Below, piece by piece: positions 48,401-60,265 of a DNA stretch of 64,000 nucleotides. This DNA comes from Anseranas semipalmata (taxonomy: Eukaryota; Chordata; Aves; Anseriformes; Anseranatidae), in the NCBI GenBank assembly GCA_013399115.1, contig VXAA01004026.1, positions 628,211 through 692,210 of the forward strand, given 5' to 3'. The notes below the pieces were generated by a model that saw nothing but the letters and a program-made list of their open reading frames with translations, was not told the origin of the DNA and ran no database searches. Positions within the stretch are counted from its first letter, which is position 1. Each line of letters starts with the position of its first letter. A program made the translations under genes and the position numbers.

Positions 48401-49722
48401 AAGGTTGAATGGAGAAAAAGGATTTCATGAAGTCTCTCAGAAGCCTGTGGCACTTGATCGATTGCCTCCCCTTGGCCATTCCTTCCCTGTCTTCCCAGTC
48501 TTTTGGAAGAAGCTGTCTCCTCAATTCATCGCTCCATCAGTTTCCTCCACTGAAAAGTCATTCTTCTTCCACACATCCCTTCACTGCAGGTCCCGAAGGA
48601 AGGGTGGGCACTTTGAGTGCTATTAATATGTAGAGAAATGCTAACTGATACCAGCTAGAATAAAGAGGACAGGGGAATTTTTCTCTTCCTGTCTCTGTCA
48701 GCTCAGGATCAGAAGGGGTATTTCAGAGGGCAGATTTCATCTAGTAAAGATACAAGACACAGCTTCAGGGCTTCCCAGTCTTTTTGAAAGCCGAGGCATT
48801 GGCTTGTGGTATGCACACTTGTCAACAACTGTATATTCACCCCTGTGGGCTTGAATCAGATCTTACTACACCCCAGTTTGTCACTGGTATAACCACTGAT
48901 TTCAGTTACATTATTCTTTATTTATGCTGGTGAGTATGAAGAAAGGCAGGTTTGCTAAGTACAGCAGATCACACAAAACCAGTCTTTTTCTTCAAGGGAG
49001 GTTACAGCATTAGTCACCACTGCAGGCACGTTGATTTGTTAGTCTGTACACAGTACAATCAGGCTTTCGAGAAAGCAAAAGAATGTTTGTGTGAGTTTCC
49101 TGGGACATTTGGCTCACTTGTAAAGTGTCGTGTTGGTTTTTGGTAAGGCTGGTTAGAATAGGTAACTGCCTGCTTCAAAAATGAATCAATAAAATCCCAG
49201 AAACAAACCACACTGGAGGTAAGAAGCAAGAGTTGCTGTGTACAAGACTGACAAGGAAATACATGCGTCCCAGGAACAGCCCACAGCTGTTTACGGGGCA
49301 TCTCTGTTAGGACCTGAAGGACGGAAGTAATGCCATGTGTCTCAATATGCATGTACGATAAATATTACTCACTGGTAGCCATTTGATTGTGCCTTATAGA
49401 GCTCAAAGTCCTTCTAAGAAAATAAATAGTTATTCATAATAGCAGTTACATAACTGGGGTCTTTGGAGCCCTGGCTGGGATCCTCTGACCCAGGACCAGG
49501 GGATTCAGTAAACCACGAGCAAGAAAATTAAACTTCCTGCAGTTAGGTTTTATTTCACTGGAGAGGAATCTGTATTTCTACTGGAAAACATTTAGGATTT
49601 AAGGACTCAAAAAGAACTGAAAACTACTGACTACCACTTTTGCCATTTGTAGATGAGAGTAAATGACTTCATATAAATGAGAAATCTAAATCATCAGGGT
49701 TAGATATTTAGCCTAAACAAGC
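45451..49722. other. non-coding DNA, no gene recognised
   Basis: Unique sequence except for the GC-rich patch at 46.6 kb. A stretch near 48,861-48,915 (CACTGATTTCAGTTACA) resembles the same old amniote repeat as at 33.4 kb. Frames of 60-97 codons show no domain. Confidence 0.5.
46560..46830. other. GC-rich, CpG-containing patch, both strands open
   Basis: About 270 bases with roughly ten CpG sites. The plus frame 46,588-46,839 and the minus frame 46,555-46,827 are both open; neither matches a family I know. CTTTCCTCCCAG at about 46,580 would serve as a plus acceptor and CTAACAG|GTCTCC near 46,746 as a weak donor. It could be an exon of an unknown transcript or only a GC-rich island. Confidence 0.25.
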
Positions 49723-49926
49723 AGAATCACAAAGTGGTTGAGGTTGGAAGGGACCTCTGGCCACCTGGTCCAACCCCTGCTCAAGCAGGGACACCCAGAG
49801 CAGATGCCCGGCACAATGTCCAGGCAACTTCTGAAGGTCTCCAAGGAAGAGACTCCACAGCCTCTCTGGGCAGCCTGGGCCAGTGCTTGGTCACCCTCAG
49901 GGTAAAAAGTGTTTCCTGATGTTAAA
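49723..49926 (-). mobile_element. CR1 LINE, 3' fragment, sense on minus
   Basis: The plus strand reads AGAATCACAAAGTGGTTGAG, GGTTGGAAGGGACCTCTGG, TCCAACCCCTGCTCAAGCAG and CTGGGCCAGTGCTTGGTCAC, all reverse-complement CR1 3' sequence. It ends at the segment before the ORF2 end. The tail repeat is degraded, so it is an older copy than the one at 30.3 kb. Confidence 0.93.
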
Positions 49927-50047
49927 ACTTATACACCGAGTCTTAATTTTCAAGTGATAAACACTGAAATCATTTTGGAAACAAAAAAAAAAAAAGGTTT
50001 TGCTCTCCTTCCTTCAAAATTAAGTAAGCAAAATGGACAATTCCTAC

Positions 50048-50068
50048 AATAAATAAATAAATAAAATA
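50048..50068. repeat. (AAAT)n tetranucleotide repeat
   Basis: Four to five AAAT/TAAA units in tandem, followed by a short T-run. Confidence 0.85.
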
Positions 50069-50366
50069 TTTTTTTTACATAATTTCCCATCAAAATCCTT
50101 CAAAACATTTTCAGTCAAATCTAATTAGAAGGATAATTTCCTAGAAGCTTTCAGAAAATTTGCCCATTCCTTTCACGTATATTTTTGCAATATCGCTGCA
50201 TTTCACTTTACGTGTGGAGCACCTCCCTGAAGAAATCTGGAAGGCCTTGGCTTTGATATGCCTCTCACAGCTCACTGGTGCTATGACGCCAGCAGGAAAA
50301 CCAGCCACCGTATGTTAGCTAGGCTTCAAGGCAGCTGGGGAAAGGCAGTGTTTCATTAATACTCAG

Positions 50367-50520
50367 ACATATATATGCAATTCTGTATATACTCTATGTA
50401 TATATGTATTTTAAATCCTGAGTTTTTAAATCAGTACATATGTAACATATATGCATATGTAAATGCATTTGTTGTATATTTGTATGTGCATTTACACACA
50501 CATGCACCCATATGCATTTA
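50367..50520. repeat. degenerate TA/TG-rich low-complexity stretch
   Basis: Scattered ATATAT, GTATATATG, ATGCATATG and ACACAC tracts mark a decayed dinucleotide repeat of about 150 bases. Confidence 0.8.
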
Positions 50521-52167
50521 AGCTTGTTTTATTTCTCCTTCATCCTCTTCCTTCTCTGCTAGTCCCTGTTAGTCTTGTTGGATTGTAAGTGTGCTGGATC
50601 AGATGCTGTGCCTGTGCTGCACTGCCTTGGTACATCTTGTCTTGAGGGGAAAATGAGGGTATTCCTGTACTATAAATATTAGTTTATAACCCAAAATCTG
50701 TGTTCAAAGAACAGGAAGGCTGCAAGGTCAAGCAGCCAAAGATAGGAAGCACCAGGATTAGGAAGTTCTGCACCACTTTAATTCAGTCTCTTTTGCATAC
50801 TGATAATTACCTGATCATATATTTTGCTTTATCCATAGTCATTGCCTCGCTCACTGTATGAATTGTGTAGTACTAACCTACAGAGCAATTAAGCTGGATT
50901 GGTTTTCCCCTGACTGTCCCACATGTGAATTTACATCCTGCTTACTGCATGCTATTGAAACCCCACTATAGAGGAGAAAGTGTTTTTTCCTCGATGCTTA
51001 ATTATCAATGGTGCTTATCTCTGTTGCCTGGGAGTGTCTCATGAGTTTCTGTTCACAACATCCTCTCTTTCGTGGGAGGGATGTCCATTGCTGATGGCAG
51101 ACCGAGCTAGATCAAGGCCAGGTAGATTTAATTTGATAAAACAGAGATAGACTAAAGTGAAAAATTCAAAAACTTGGGGTATGCAGTTTGAGATGTACCT
51201 AATTTCTCACAGCATCCATCACCAAATAGTACTTATAATTTCAAAACTCAAAGACTTCAGTCTGGTGCTTAGTCCTTCTGAAAAAGGAGGCCAGGGAGCA
51301 CCAAGACAGACCTTAAGCCTCAGACCATGGGCCCAAGACGCTGAGTAGTGGGAACCCAGGTGTGTATGTCTGTCGCTACGTTACGTCCAAGACGCTCAGG
51401 AGGCAGAAGAGGGCTCTCTGAGCTCTCTCCATCCCATGGCATGGGTCCCCTAGGTCCTGTGGTAAGAAACCTTGATTCTGTGCTGCTCCGGCCCAGCACA
51501 CATCGCAGGATCCACAAATGGAGTTTTGGAATAAATTAAATATGAACATGAATAATGCACTTCGTGTGGCATTCCTGGGGTGACCTAGCTGGAAACCACA
51601 TTTAATTTCATGCTCCTAACTGTTTCATTTTCATCGCGCTGCAGGGTTTTAAAGCAAAAACACTGGGTTACGTCACGGGAGCTGTAGCAGAGGCCTCGAG
51701 GTTTTGGCTCCACTGGCCCTTGGGGAGGGAGCAGGGCCTGCAGGGGCTGAGGGACGGGTGAGCTGCCTGGCCACCTCGTGCGGGTCATCCGCCTGGACAG
51801 CATCTCTAGTGTGCAGGTTGGAGTTACCATCGTCACATTTCAAAGTCAGTCTTGGGTGTATTTCTGTGGGGCTGTCCCTTCCCGTAAAGATTCTTGGGCC
51901 TTGCCCAGACTCTTACAGACTCACGTCTGCTTGCGCTCCCTTTGGGCTTGGAAACATTTCTCAAAAAATAGAACAAGTAGGATGAATTTTTCTAAAAGAA
52001 GTGATGGATTTCTTGAGCATAATTTGTTAGCACTGCAGAAAAAAAGTGTGGCTTATAAGAAATTTGTCTCCTTTCAAGCCTTTGGGCTGTTTTTTTATTT
52101 TGTTTGTTTGTTTGTTTTTTTCCACGGGCTTTTTGCTTCTGCAATCTGTCTCTGTGAAGAAGACTGA

Positions 52168-52238
52168 AGCTGGTTGTGGGGGTTTGGGCTAGATGATCTT
52201 TAAAGGTCCCTTCCAACCCAAACCATTCTAGGGTTCTC
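52168..52238 (+). mobile_element. CR1 LINE, short 3' end remnant, sense on plus
   Basis: About 70 bases match the CR1 3' end (GGGCTAGATGATCTTTAAAG, CCTTCCAACCCAAACCATTC) with a decayed octamer tail. The wording of this end agrees with the copy at 63.5 kb, so both may belong to one subfamily. Confidence 0.85.
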
Positions 52239-55200
52239 CAACTACCCACCACCACCCTGTGAGCTTTTCCTGAGTCCTGAACAAGGCTGCCAGGGCATTT
52301 CAAGGCTTTTCACGGACACATGGAAACCCTAGGCACATGTTGGGCTCTGGTGAGTGGGTGCATGGTGAGAGCCCATCTCCCATGCCCGTGGAGAGGCCGA
52401 GCAGCTGGGCCACCAAGGGACATGCCATGTGTGGTGCCATAGGGCTGGTGGGTATATCCCCCTTGTCCTGTCCAAAAATTCACACCAGGAATTCTGATGC
52501 AGTGCTTGTGGTAGTCAGGTGCTGGCCTTACTGATCCTGGGAGCCCCTTCTAGCCCTTTTTCTCTGGCTTGGGGATTCATATTGCTGCCCAGCACCTCAT
52601 CTGAGTGCACCAGGTTCATACAGCAAACACAGCACCCCTGCTGAGCCCAGAAACAGGGCTGTCTTTTGCTAAAGCAGAGGTGTGTTCGAGGGAGGTACAC
52701 AGCTTTCCTATGCACGTATTTTCACCTTGCTGATGCTTATACGCTGAATCTCATGATCAGGGTCTGCACTAGGGGTAGTTCCCCTACCAACCACCAACAG
52801 ATTTTAGGAAGAGTGGGAGTGGACCGAGGAATCTGTGAAATTCTAATTTCAGGTAAGAGGGACTTCTATAGCTTACCACCAATTAGAAATAATTCAGCTA
52901 AACCTGAAAATTAAAATATATTCAAGAAAAAAAAAGAAGATAAGCAAGTGTCTTGGAATTGGAATTTTTCTATACTTACATAGAGGCAGAGGGCTTCATT
53001 TGATTTTTCTCTGGGTCAGAGTACATAACCCCTGATACTAGAATTATCTCACTCCATAGCTAATGCAGTAAGTCAATGCACATATTTTTTCTACCATGTC
53101 TGGAAAGGAGCTGGAAATCTGTTATCTGGGCTTCAAAAACAAGTCAGCAGCATGACATTTAGCCACCTGGTTCTCCAATTTGTGCGCACTGAATCAGTGG
53201 TGTGGACCACTGTGAATTAATGGCTATGCCCTTTTATGTACTCTAGCTGGCTACAGCTGTTTGAGACACTTAAATATCCCAACAACTCCAGCATTGTTTG
53301 CTGACACTTTCTAAACGCTCTGCTTGGCATTTGGTTGTCTTGTTAGCATCCAATGCTCTGTTTCACTTGGAGGCAGCTGGAGACTTTGGTTAAGGACCTA
53401 TACAGGTGCTGTGGAAATAATCAGGGGCAATTCTAACACCATCTAAAAGCTGCACTGTTTATTCTCCTGTGCACATGGGCTGCTTATCGCAACCACATGG
53501 AAAATTCCACATATGCGGTTACCCCAGAATGTGGCTTTGTGACAGAGCAAGAAAAATGTTTTTTTCATCTGATTCACTTGCAGTAGGTGAAAGCATGTTT
53601 GTTCTAGAGTAGGAAGGCAGAAAGATAAAAGAGAGGTTTAAATTAAAATGGAGGCTTTGTTGGCATAGAAGATTAACCTAAATATCTGTTGTTGAGGGCC
53701 AGTAACCTGCTTCCTTGCCATGACCAGCAAGCCAGCATCAATTTATACTTCTATGGGGCAAAGTTGTGTGTAAACTGCAGCTACATGTGTTTGTGCCAGG
53801 GTTGTGTCAGTACGACTCTGCTGTCAGTTTAAGTAGAAACACTCATGGGTGCAAAGTGCTTGCTTTCACCTCTGCTTGTTCCTCAGCTCAGCCACGGTGG
53901 TGGCACTGGCAAAGGTCCTGGGGCACAGGAGTGCTGGGGAGGAGGAGAGCATAGGTGTAGCTGGGAAGGGACAATAAATAAGGCCGAATTTGAGGTGAAG
54001 TGGCCTGAAGCATCATGTGGGGCCACTGTCTCAGAAGAAGCTTGAGCAAGAAATCATGGGTCAGGAAAGCAAGAGCTCTTCCTCTTGCCTCGCTTTCTTC
54101 AGGCAATCTGCTCTTCACCCTTGTTACATCCCCTCAGCTCTGCTGATGGGTACTTTGGGGTGGCTGAAAGAGCATTGCAAAACCTGTCCTGCGCTTCATC
54201 TTGTCTCTTCGACAGAGCGGTGCAGTACTCCGTGCCCAGCCTTTCCCTTCCTCCTCCACCTCAGCCTCCAGCCTTTTCTTGTGCAGACATTTGTAGGGTT
54301 GGAAACTGTAATCTGAGTGACAGGAGCCGTATGGCTGTTCCTGGGTGACCCGGAGCGTGTACGACTCAGCAGCTGATGCTAATAAGGAATAGGGAAGCTG
54401 TGGACCTTACAGTTGTCCTTATAATCCTGCAAATGGTCTACGTGTAGGGATCTCCTCTCCCTGCTATATCCCTGGCCTGCTGCACAACCACAATGGTAAA
54501 GAATTAAGCTCTTCAAGAATGCCTCCTGCCACTGCTCAGAGACAGTTCAGCCAGATAGCTGTCCAGGCTGAAAATCAGTATACCAGGGAATGTGACGTAA
54601 CACGTTAATGCAATAAAATCACAGGAGTACCTGGAAGCCATCCTGAAACCATTTGTATGCTATAAAAGGATGACTTTCCTGAAGGTATTCCAAGCCCCCC
54701 TGGAGTACTGATAGCAAAGTTTTCTGCACCAGCACACAGTCTTGACTTCTGTGCAGTGCAAATCTCTTCATTCTGGCTTGGCTCTGCTGCCTCCTTTTAA
54801 TATATTCTCACTTTTACAACTGGTTTAGCAGTCTCCTCCCCATGACCTATCACATCACTGTTACCTTCCTTATTAATCATATCTGACATTCAATTGGCAT
54901 GTTTTGACAACCTTATCAGCGAGATTTGTGTTCTCATTTGACCTCAGCCTGTAAGGGAGGGGAGAAGAGGGAGTCCTTGAACAAGCCCCAGCCCTACTGA
55001 TAAATACTGAACAGAAGAGACATCTTTATGACCTCTTGCCATGTTCTGTAAGAAATTATGGGGGAGCTTATTATTAGGTGTCTGACTAGTGCTGGGTGCC
55101 ACAGGAGCTCCTGCTGTTACTGGGCTCACCAAGCACTGCCAGAACACGCAGAGAGCACTGCCTAACAGATATTTGCCTGTTTTAATGTAAGGAATCACAT

Positions 55201-55554
55201 TCCTGTTCTTTCCCAGCTGTATCTCCAGCCTGCTGATAGGGTCTAGAAATGTACCCCCAGTCAATGCCAGCCATTACTTTAGGAACTCCAACATGCAATT
55301 ATGGCACTTTCAGGGCTCCTCATAAGCAGAAAGGAAACAGGAGAAAAAGCGTGGGCAACAGGAATGCTGAAGTTCACCGGAGAGATAACTTTGCTTAAAA
55401 CAGTGTGTATCAGACCGTGGTGCAGAGAACACTCTGAGCAGGGGTCCAGACCTTCAAGGGGTCCAGAAGAGGTGACAGTGAAAAGCAAGGTTATAGATGT
55501 TATAAAGTGGTCTGCTATCTTAGGTTTCTAAAAGGATTCACAACAACATTGGAT

Positions 55555-55574
55555 TTTGTTGTTGTTGTTGTTTC
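55555..55574. repeat. (GTT)n trinucleotide repeat
   Basis: Five GTT units in a row. A shorter run of the same motif occurs near 55,738-55,750. Confidence 0.85.
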
Positions 55575-58264
55575 TAAAAATGGAAACAAAATATGAGAGG
55601 TCTAAAGATTAATGGAGAATAACCCACTATGAGACTAAGAAACTGCCCATCCTCATATTGATATTTCCTAGACTGTAAATTCTTCAGGACAGAGAATCCC
55701 CTTCTGTTCTGTGTTTTGTAAAGCAAGGCATGTTTTTTTGTTGTTGTTGATAGATGCCTGCTTAGGGAAAACAGGAAACCTGGTCTCAAAGCATTTAGTC
55801 AGGTAAGACTTCTACACAGCTTTCACAAGCATTTTTCAATTTCAGAAAAAATACTGAGAAAGACCCTTAGGACTTAGCCCATGAATTGTAATTCTCATAG
55901 CACAGATGGATCTTGAGATAATTCAAACTAAAATCCTGTCAGAAAAGTTTCTCCTCCTGCTTGTGTTCCTGTTGGGGCCATAGATATTAAGGACTGTAAT
56001 GTCTATAGCTGCCATATGATTGCTACTTGCTGCACAGGAAGCAATTATGGACAAGGCCTGAGCTGCCCGGCCTCATGGCTGTCTTCCTGGGTTCTCGTTA
56101 AGCATCTGTGGACAATTGGATGGATGGAATGTGCTAACGAACATGTTCCCTGCACCAGGCTTGTCCTACCGCTTCCATCAGTCACATCGTGGCGCTAGGG
56201 CAAATCAGGTGAGTCAGATAATGGTCTCAAGTGTGGGATTGTCTCCAAGCAGTGAACACCAAGGCACATCCATACCTCACTCCTGCATGGGAGAACTTGG
56301 GGAAGGAAGGGTGGAATAGAAGGATCATTCCCATACCCATTCTTTGGAAGGCTACTTTGGAAGGGAGACTTCTGGAAAGCTCATCTAAATCACCATGAAG
56401 ACACTAGAGAAGATGCACGACCAGGCAGAATTGTCCAGGTGTCCTGGCATGGGGAAGCAGGCTAAGCTATCCGTGATGAGATGTAGCTTACAAACGTGCA
56501 CAGGATCTTCTCTTTGGTCTGGGGCACACTGTACTTTATTTCTCAAGCCCATGGGCAATTTGCCAGGCTCATGGTGCGGATTATACAGATCTCACACAGG
56601 GTGCCTATACCCAGCTGGTTATCCCTTACCTACTGTTAGGCTTTCCTAGAGGAGGTTCCCATTACATTTTTTTTTCCCTCCCTTTGATGACACATTTTCT
56701 AGACCACAAAGCTGCTTTCATCTGGACAATGTCAACAGTCATGCTGTGCTGTGGGTTTTCTCTTCAAAACTCCTGGCAATTATGCACACAGACAGCTATG
56801 CCTCCCTGGTGGCCACTGCTCAGAGGTCCTCCAAGTGGGCCTGTTGCTTTCTTACCACTCTGGACCCTCTTTCTTCCTGTGACCTTCATCCACAGAAGTT
56901 TTACTCATCCTTGAGGCTTGGCTGCCTTGGACCGCTGCAGCTGGTAGCATACTTGACTTTTTTCCATGTTTCCATGTGCATGTTATCCATGCACGCAGGA
57001 ACTTTGCCTACCATGAGACTTGCACCACTGACTACCTCCTCATGGTCCTCCTCTGCAGCGAGGTTGGCACACAGACCTTTTGCAGCGTGGCACTCCCGTG
57101 TCATGACCCACATGGATCAGACACATTTGGACAGACCAATCCATGATTCATTCAAAAGTTGCCTCTGACTTCAGGTTCAAGGCAGGAGAAAGGCTAGTTT
57201 CGTCTTGTACGCGATGATCCTGTGTGTGTCAGAGAAGCAATCCTTGGAGGTCTGTTTACTTAAAAGGAGAATTTGGCTTCAGCTGACCTGGGTTTAGTCA
57301 CGCTGCTGACTGAAGGGCTGCTGCTTTGGGTTTTGATTGCAGTTTTTGTAGCAGAGGTTGTGTGTTAGCTTCCTGCCTGCAACTGGATGTGGCCCTGGAA
57401 TATCCTTTTGCCGATAACCAGGAGCACCAGCAGAGTCCAGACCGTCCTGCCTGAGAGTCAGCCTGGGAAGGCCATCCCAGCCATCCAGCAAGGACTTTGG
57501 AGCGGCTGAGAAAAAAACAGCACAAATAATCTGTTCCAGGCTGCCTGTGGGACAGCATAGCAGGAGCCAAAATGGGTTTCAGGCACAGAAAGCAGAGCTT
57601 TTCATGGTTTTGTCCTTGACCTCACTGGGAAGGAGGGAAAGTTTCCAGCTGCCCCTGGCTGCCTGGTGCTCTGCGGAAGCATAATTGGTGGTGTCCATCC
57701 ATTTCCCCATGAACCAGCATCCATGCAAAAGCCACCGGCCACCGCCAACCAGGCTACGTGACAGCAGCGCTGGGTCTCCTGATGTCAGGAGGCTGCTGCA
57801 GGGTGTGGTGTGCATCAGCACCTCCTCTGTGGGCATGCCGGAGTCCTCTGCGCGTATTAGAGGTCTCCGTGCCAGGTAGCAGCTCCCTGCCTTTGTTGGT
57901 GGCCAAGAAACCTGCCTGACCTTTAGCGTAGGTCATTGTGTGTCAGTAAAAGGACACTACTAACAAGGACTTGAGCATGCTCTCTCCCAGAGCATGCAGT
58001 TGCTTCATGCCTTGCTAATCCTGCAGGGTTTTCCACCCCTGCTTCTCCACTCTTCACCTGCTCTTTCCCTTTGTTGCAGCACTATGTAGAGGCAAAAGAG
58101 TCAGTTTTCCTTCTCCCATCCATTGGGTGCCTACTCACAGCCCAAAGCCTCTCCCCCTTCTCTTTTCTTTCTTTCTTTTTTTATTTTTCCTTATTTTTAA
58201 GGTTTCCAGAGTCTCCAGGCTCATTTGCTTTCCCACCTCCTCCTCTGCTGCCTTTCTCTCCCAG

Positions 58265-58323
58265 TCAAGGGGCTGTGCTCCGCAACAAGTGCGAGCTCTG
58301 CAAAACGCTTGGTGTCCCATCAG
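58265..58323 (+). other. candidate internal exon, 59 bp, with a CxxC pair
   Basis: The acceptor CTGCTGCCTTTCTCTCCCAG is very good and the donor CATCAG|GTATAG is fair. One frame reads QGAVLRNKCELCKTLGVPS and carries a Cys-x-x-Cys pair and three CpG sites. A stronger pyrimidine tract with TTTTTAAG occurs about 65 bases upstream and could start a longer version. The protein is not recognised. Confidence 0.2.
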
Positions 58324-60264
58324 GTATAGCAGATACTGCTGTCACTTCTGCCCAGCTCCACTGCCAGTAACAAGGACGTAAATAATTCATGAGCTGGTGC
58401 TAGATGGGGATCAAATATGCACAGCTGTGAGTTATTATGTGGTGCCGTGCTTTAAGGTTGGTGAAAAGAGCCACTTTACAGCTACTTAGGATTTTTGTAT
58501 TCTCTTCCCAGGAACCTTCATTTGAATCTGCTCACAAGATAACATCTTAATTAGTCACAGTCCTTCATTTCAGTTTCTGCTTTGCTCGCCTTTGTTGGTT
58601 AAACAGCTGAGGGCTTCCTGGACCAGGGGCAGAGCAAAGCCAGTGGGAGGTGGGTGATAATGGCTGTGCAGATTTCTCACTGCAGGAGGGCAAGCGAAAA
58701 GGCTTCAGGTAAAAAAAGGGCAGGATTTTTCCCTTCTCTTTGTCTCTCCCCTCACTCAGAAGCATCTGCATAATAACACGGCCTAAAACATCCCCACCTT
58801 GAGGCCTACGGTTATCTCCCTCGTTTAATTGCAGAATGGAGAAAGTTCATCAGAAGCAGGATGGTGGTGCTAGGGAAAGGAAACAACCATTTTCCTCTCC
58901 AGAACATTTTGACTGTGCTTTATTTGCAAGTTTTCCAATTATGTCAAATGACGGGCACACCAGGCGCAACACGAAGCAAATCGTCTCTGAAGCTATCCAA
59001 ATTGTCACTTTGGGGCACTTTTGTGTTCAGCTGTTACAGGTACACTTTTAAAAATCCTGTTGTGTCATTGTTGATGTCACCAATTGCTCACCAAGATGCT
59101 CCAAAAGGCTGGCGATGCGCCTTCCTTCTCCCCCAAAGAGGTACCCGTGCCTCTCTCTCTGCACACCGATCCATCTCCAGCACACTTGGCACACGCAGGT
59201 CAAATGCTTCTTCTCCTGCTTCTGAGCTTGGGCATCATGGATGAAACTGATGCCGACCAGTGCTCTTTTCCCAGCACCCAGGCAGTGTGGCTGGAAAATG
59301 CTGAGCTTGGGCTGGGAAGGCTTTGCTTTGCAAATCAGCTCACCAAGGCTGGCTCCACCTGAAGGCAGGCTTGTGCTCGAGTGGAGGGCATGGCCAGGAA
59401 ATTTCCATCCTTCCCAGGCTGGAAACTGCAGGTAGCCAGCGTGAATGCCAGAGGATCAGAGACTATAGAGAGGCCAAGTTCCCAGACTGTTTTGAGATTA
59501 TAAAGACTGTTTTAAGGTCATAAATACAGTATTTTGGGAACAGAGGAGGCTGAAAGGCCTGTACTTCTTCTGGCTGGTCCCCACTCTCCTCTGAAGTTGG
59601 ATGGTATATGGGGGACCAAGGAGGCATCCTTGCCTTGGGACGCTGCTCCTCATCATGTTGGAGGGTGCTGCCTGAGAAAAAGAAATTAAAAATCAAGATT
59701 GACAAAAGAAAAGGAGCTGGAAAGATCATGACTTGTCAGTGCCCAGAGCCCAGGCAGGAGCAGAGCCCCAGCAGCCACTCCAGGAGGTGGAATGAGAAGC
59801 CACGCATCGCGGGCAGCCTGGAGCCCACCCTGCGCCTCGGAGGCTGTGTTTTGAGTCCAAAGCAATAGAACCAATTGGTAGCAAAACATTTGGATGGCTT
59901 CTGCATCAATGCTCAAGAAAACAGTGTCAAACTTGGGGAATAAAGGAGAAGAGGAGAAAGGGAGGAGGCTTTTAATTTCATTTAATGATGTCTACAAATA
60001 CTTGCAATGTTAGAAGATGAAGCAACATCATCTACATCTGGAGGAGAAAAGGAAATGGTTGTAGTTCCATTTTCAAATCCTAAAGCTTATGAAGTGACAA
60101 ATAGTGTTTATCCTATCCGGAAAAAATGTTATTCTTGATTGTAATACTGTCACTGCTGCCAGCTCTCACAGCTTCAGTGTGTGTCTCTTTGTCTCTTGAC
60201 AAATGGTGTCTTTTCAAGCCCTGTTTTGATTATATAGGAATCTCAACAATGCCTTTTTTTTTTT

Positions 60265-60265
60265 N
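60265..60265. other. single unknown base after a T-run
   Basis: One N follows a T homopolymer of about 12 bases, so the true run length is unresolved. Confidence 0.99.

Noticed and set aside
56395..57168. Possible Harbinger-type transposase because of the words NLPGSWCG and AGYPLP
   Set aside because: The two words are short, order and spacing do not extend into the family's catalytic blocks, and several stops intervene.
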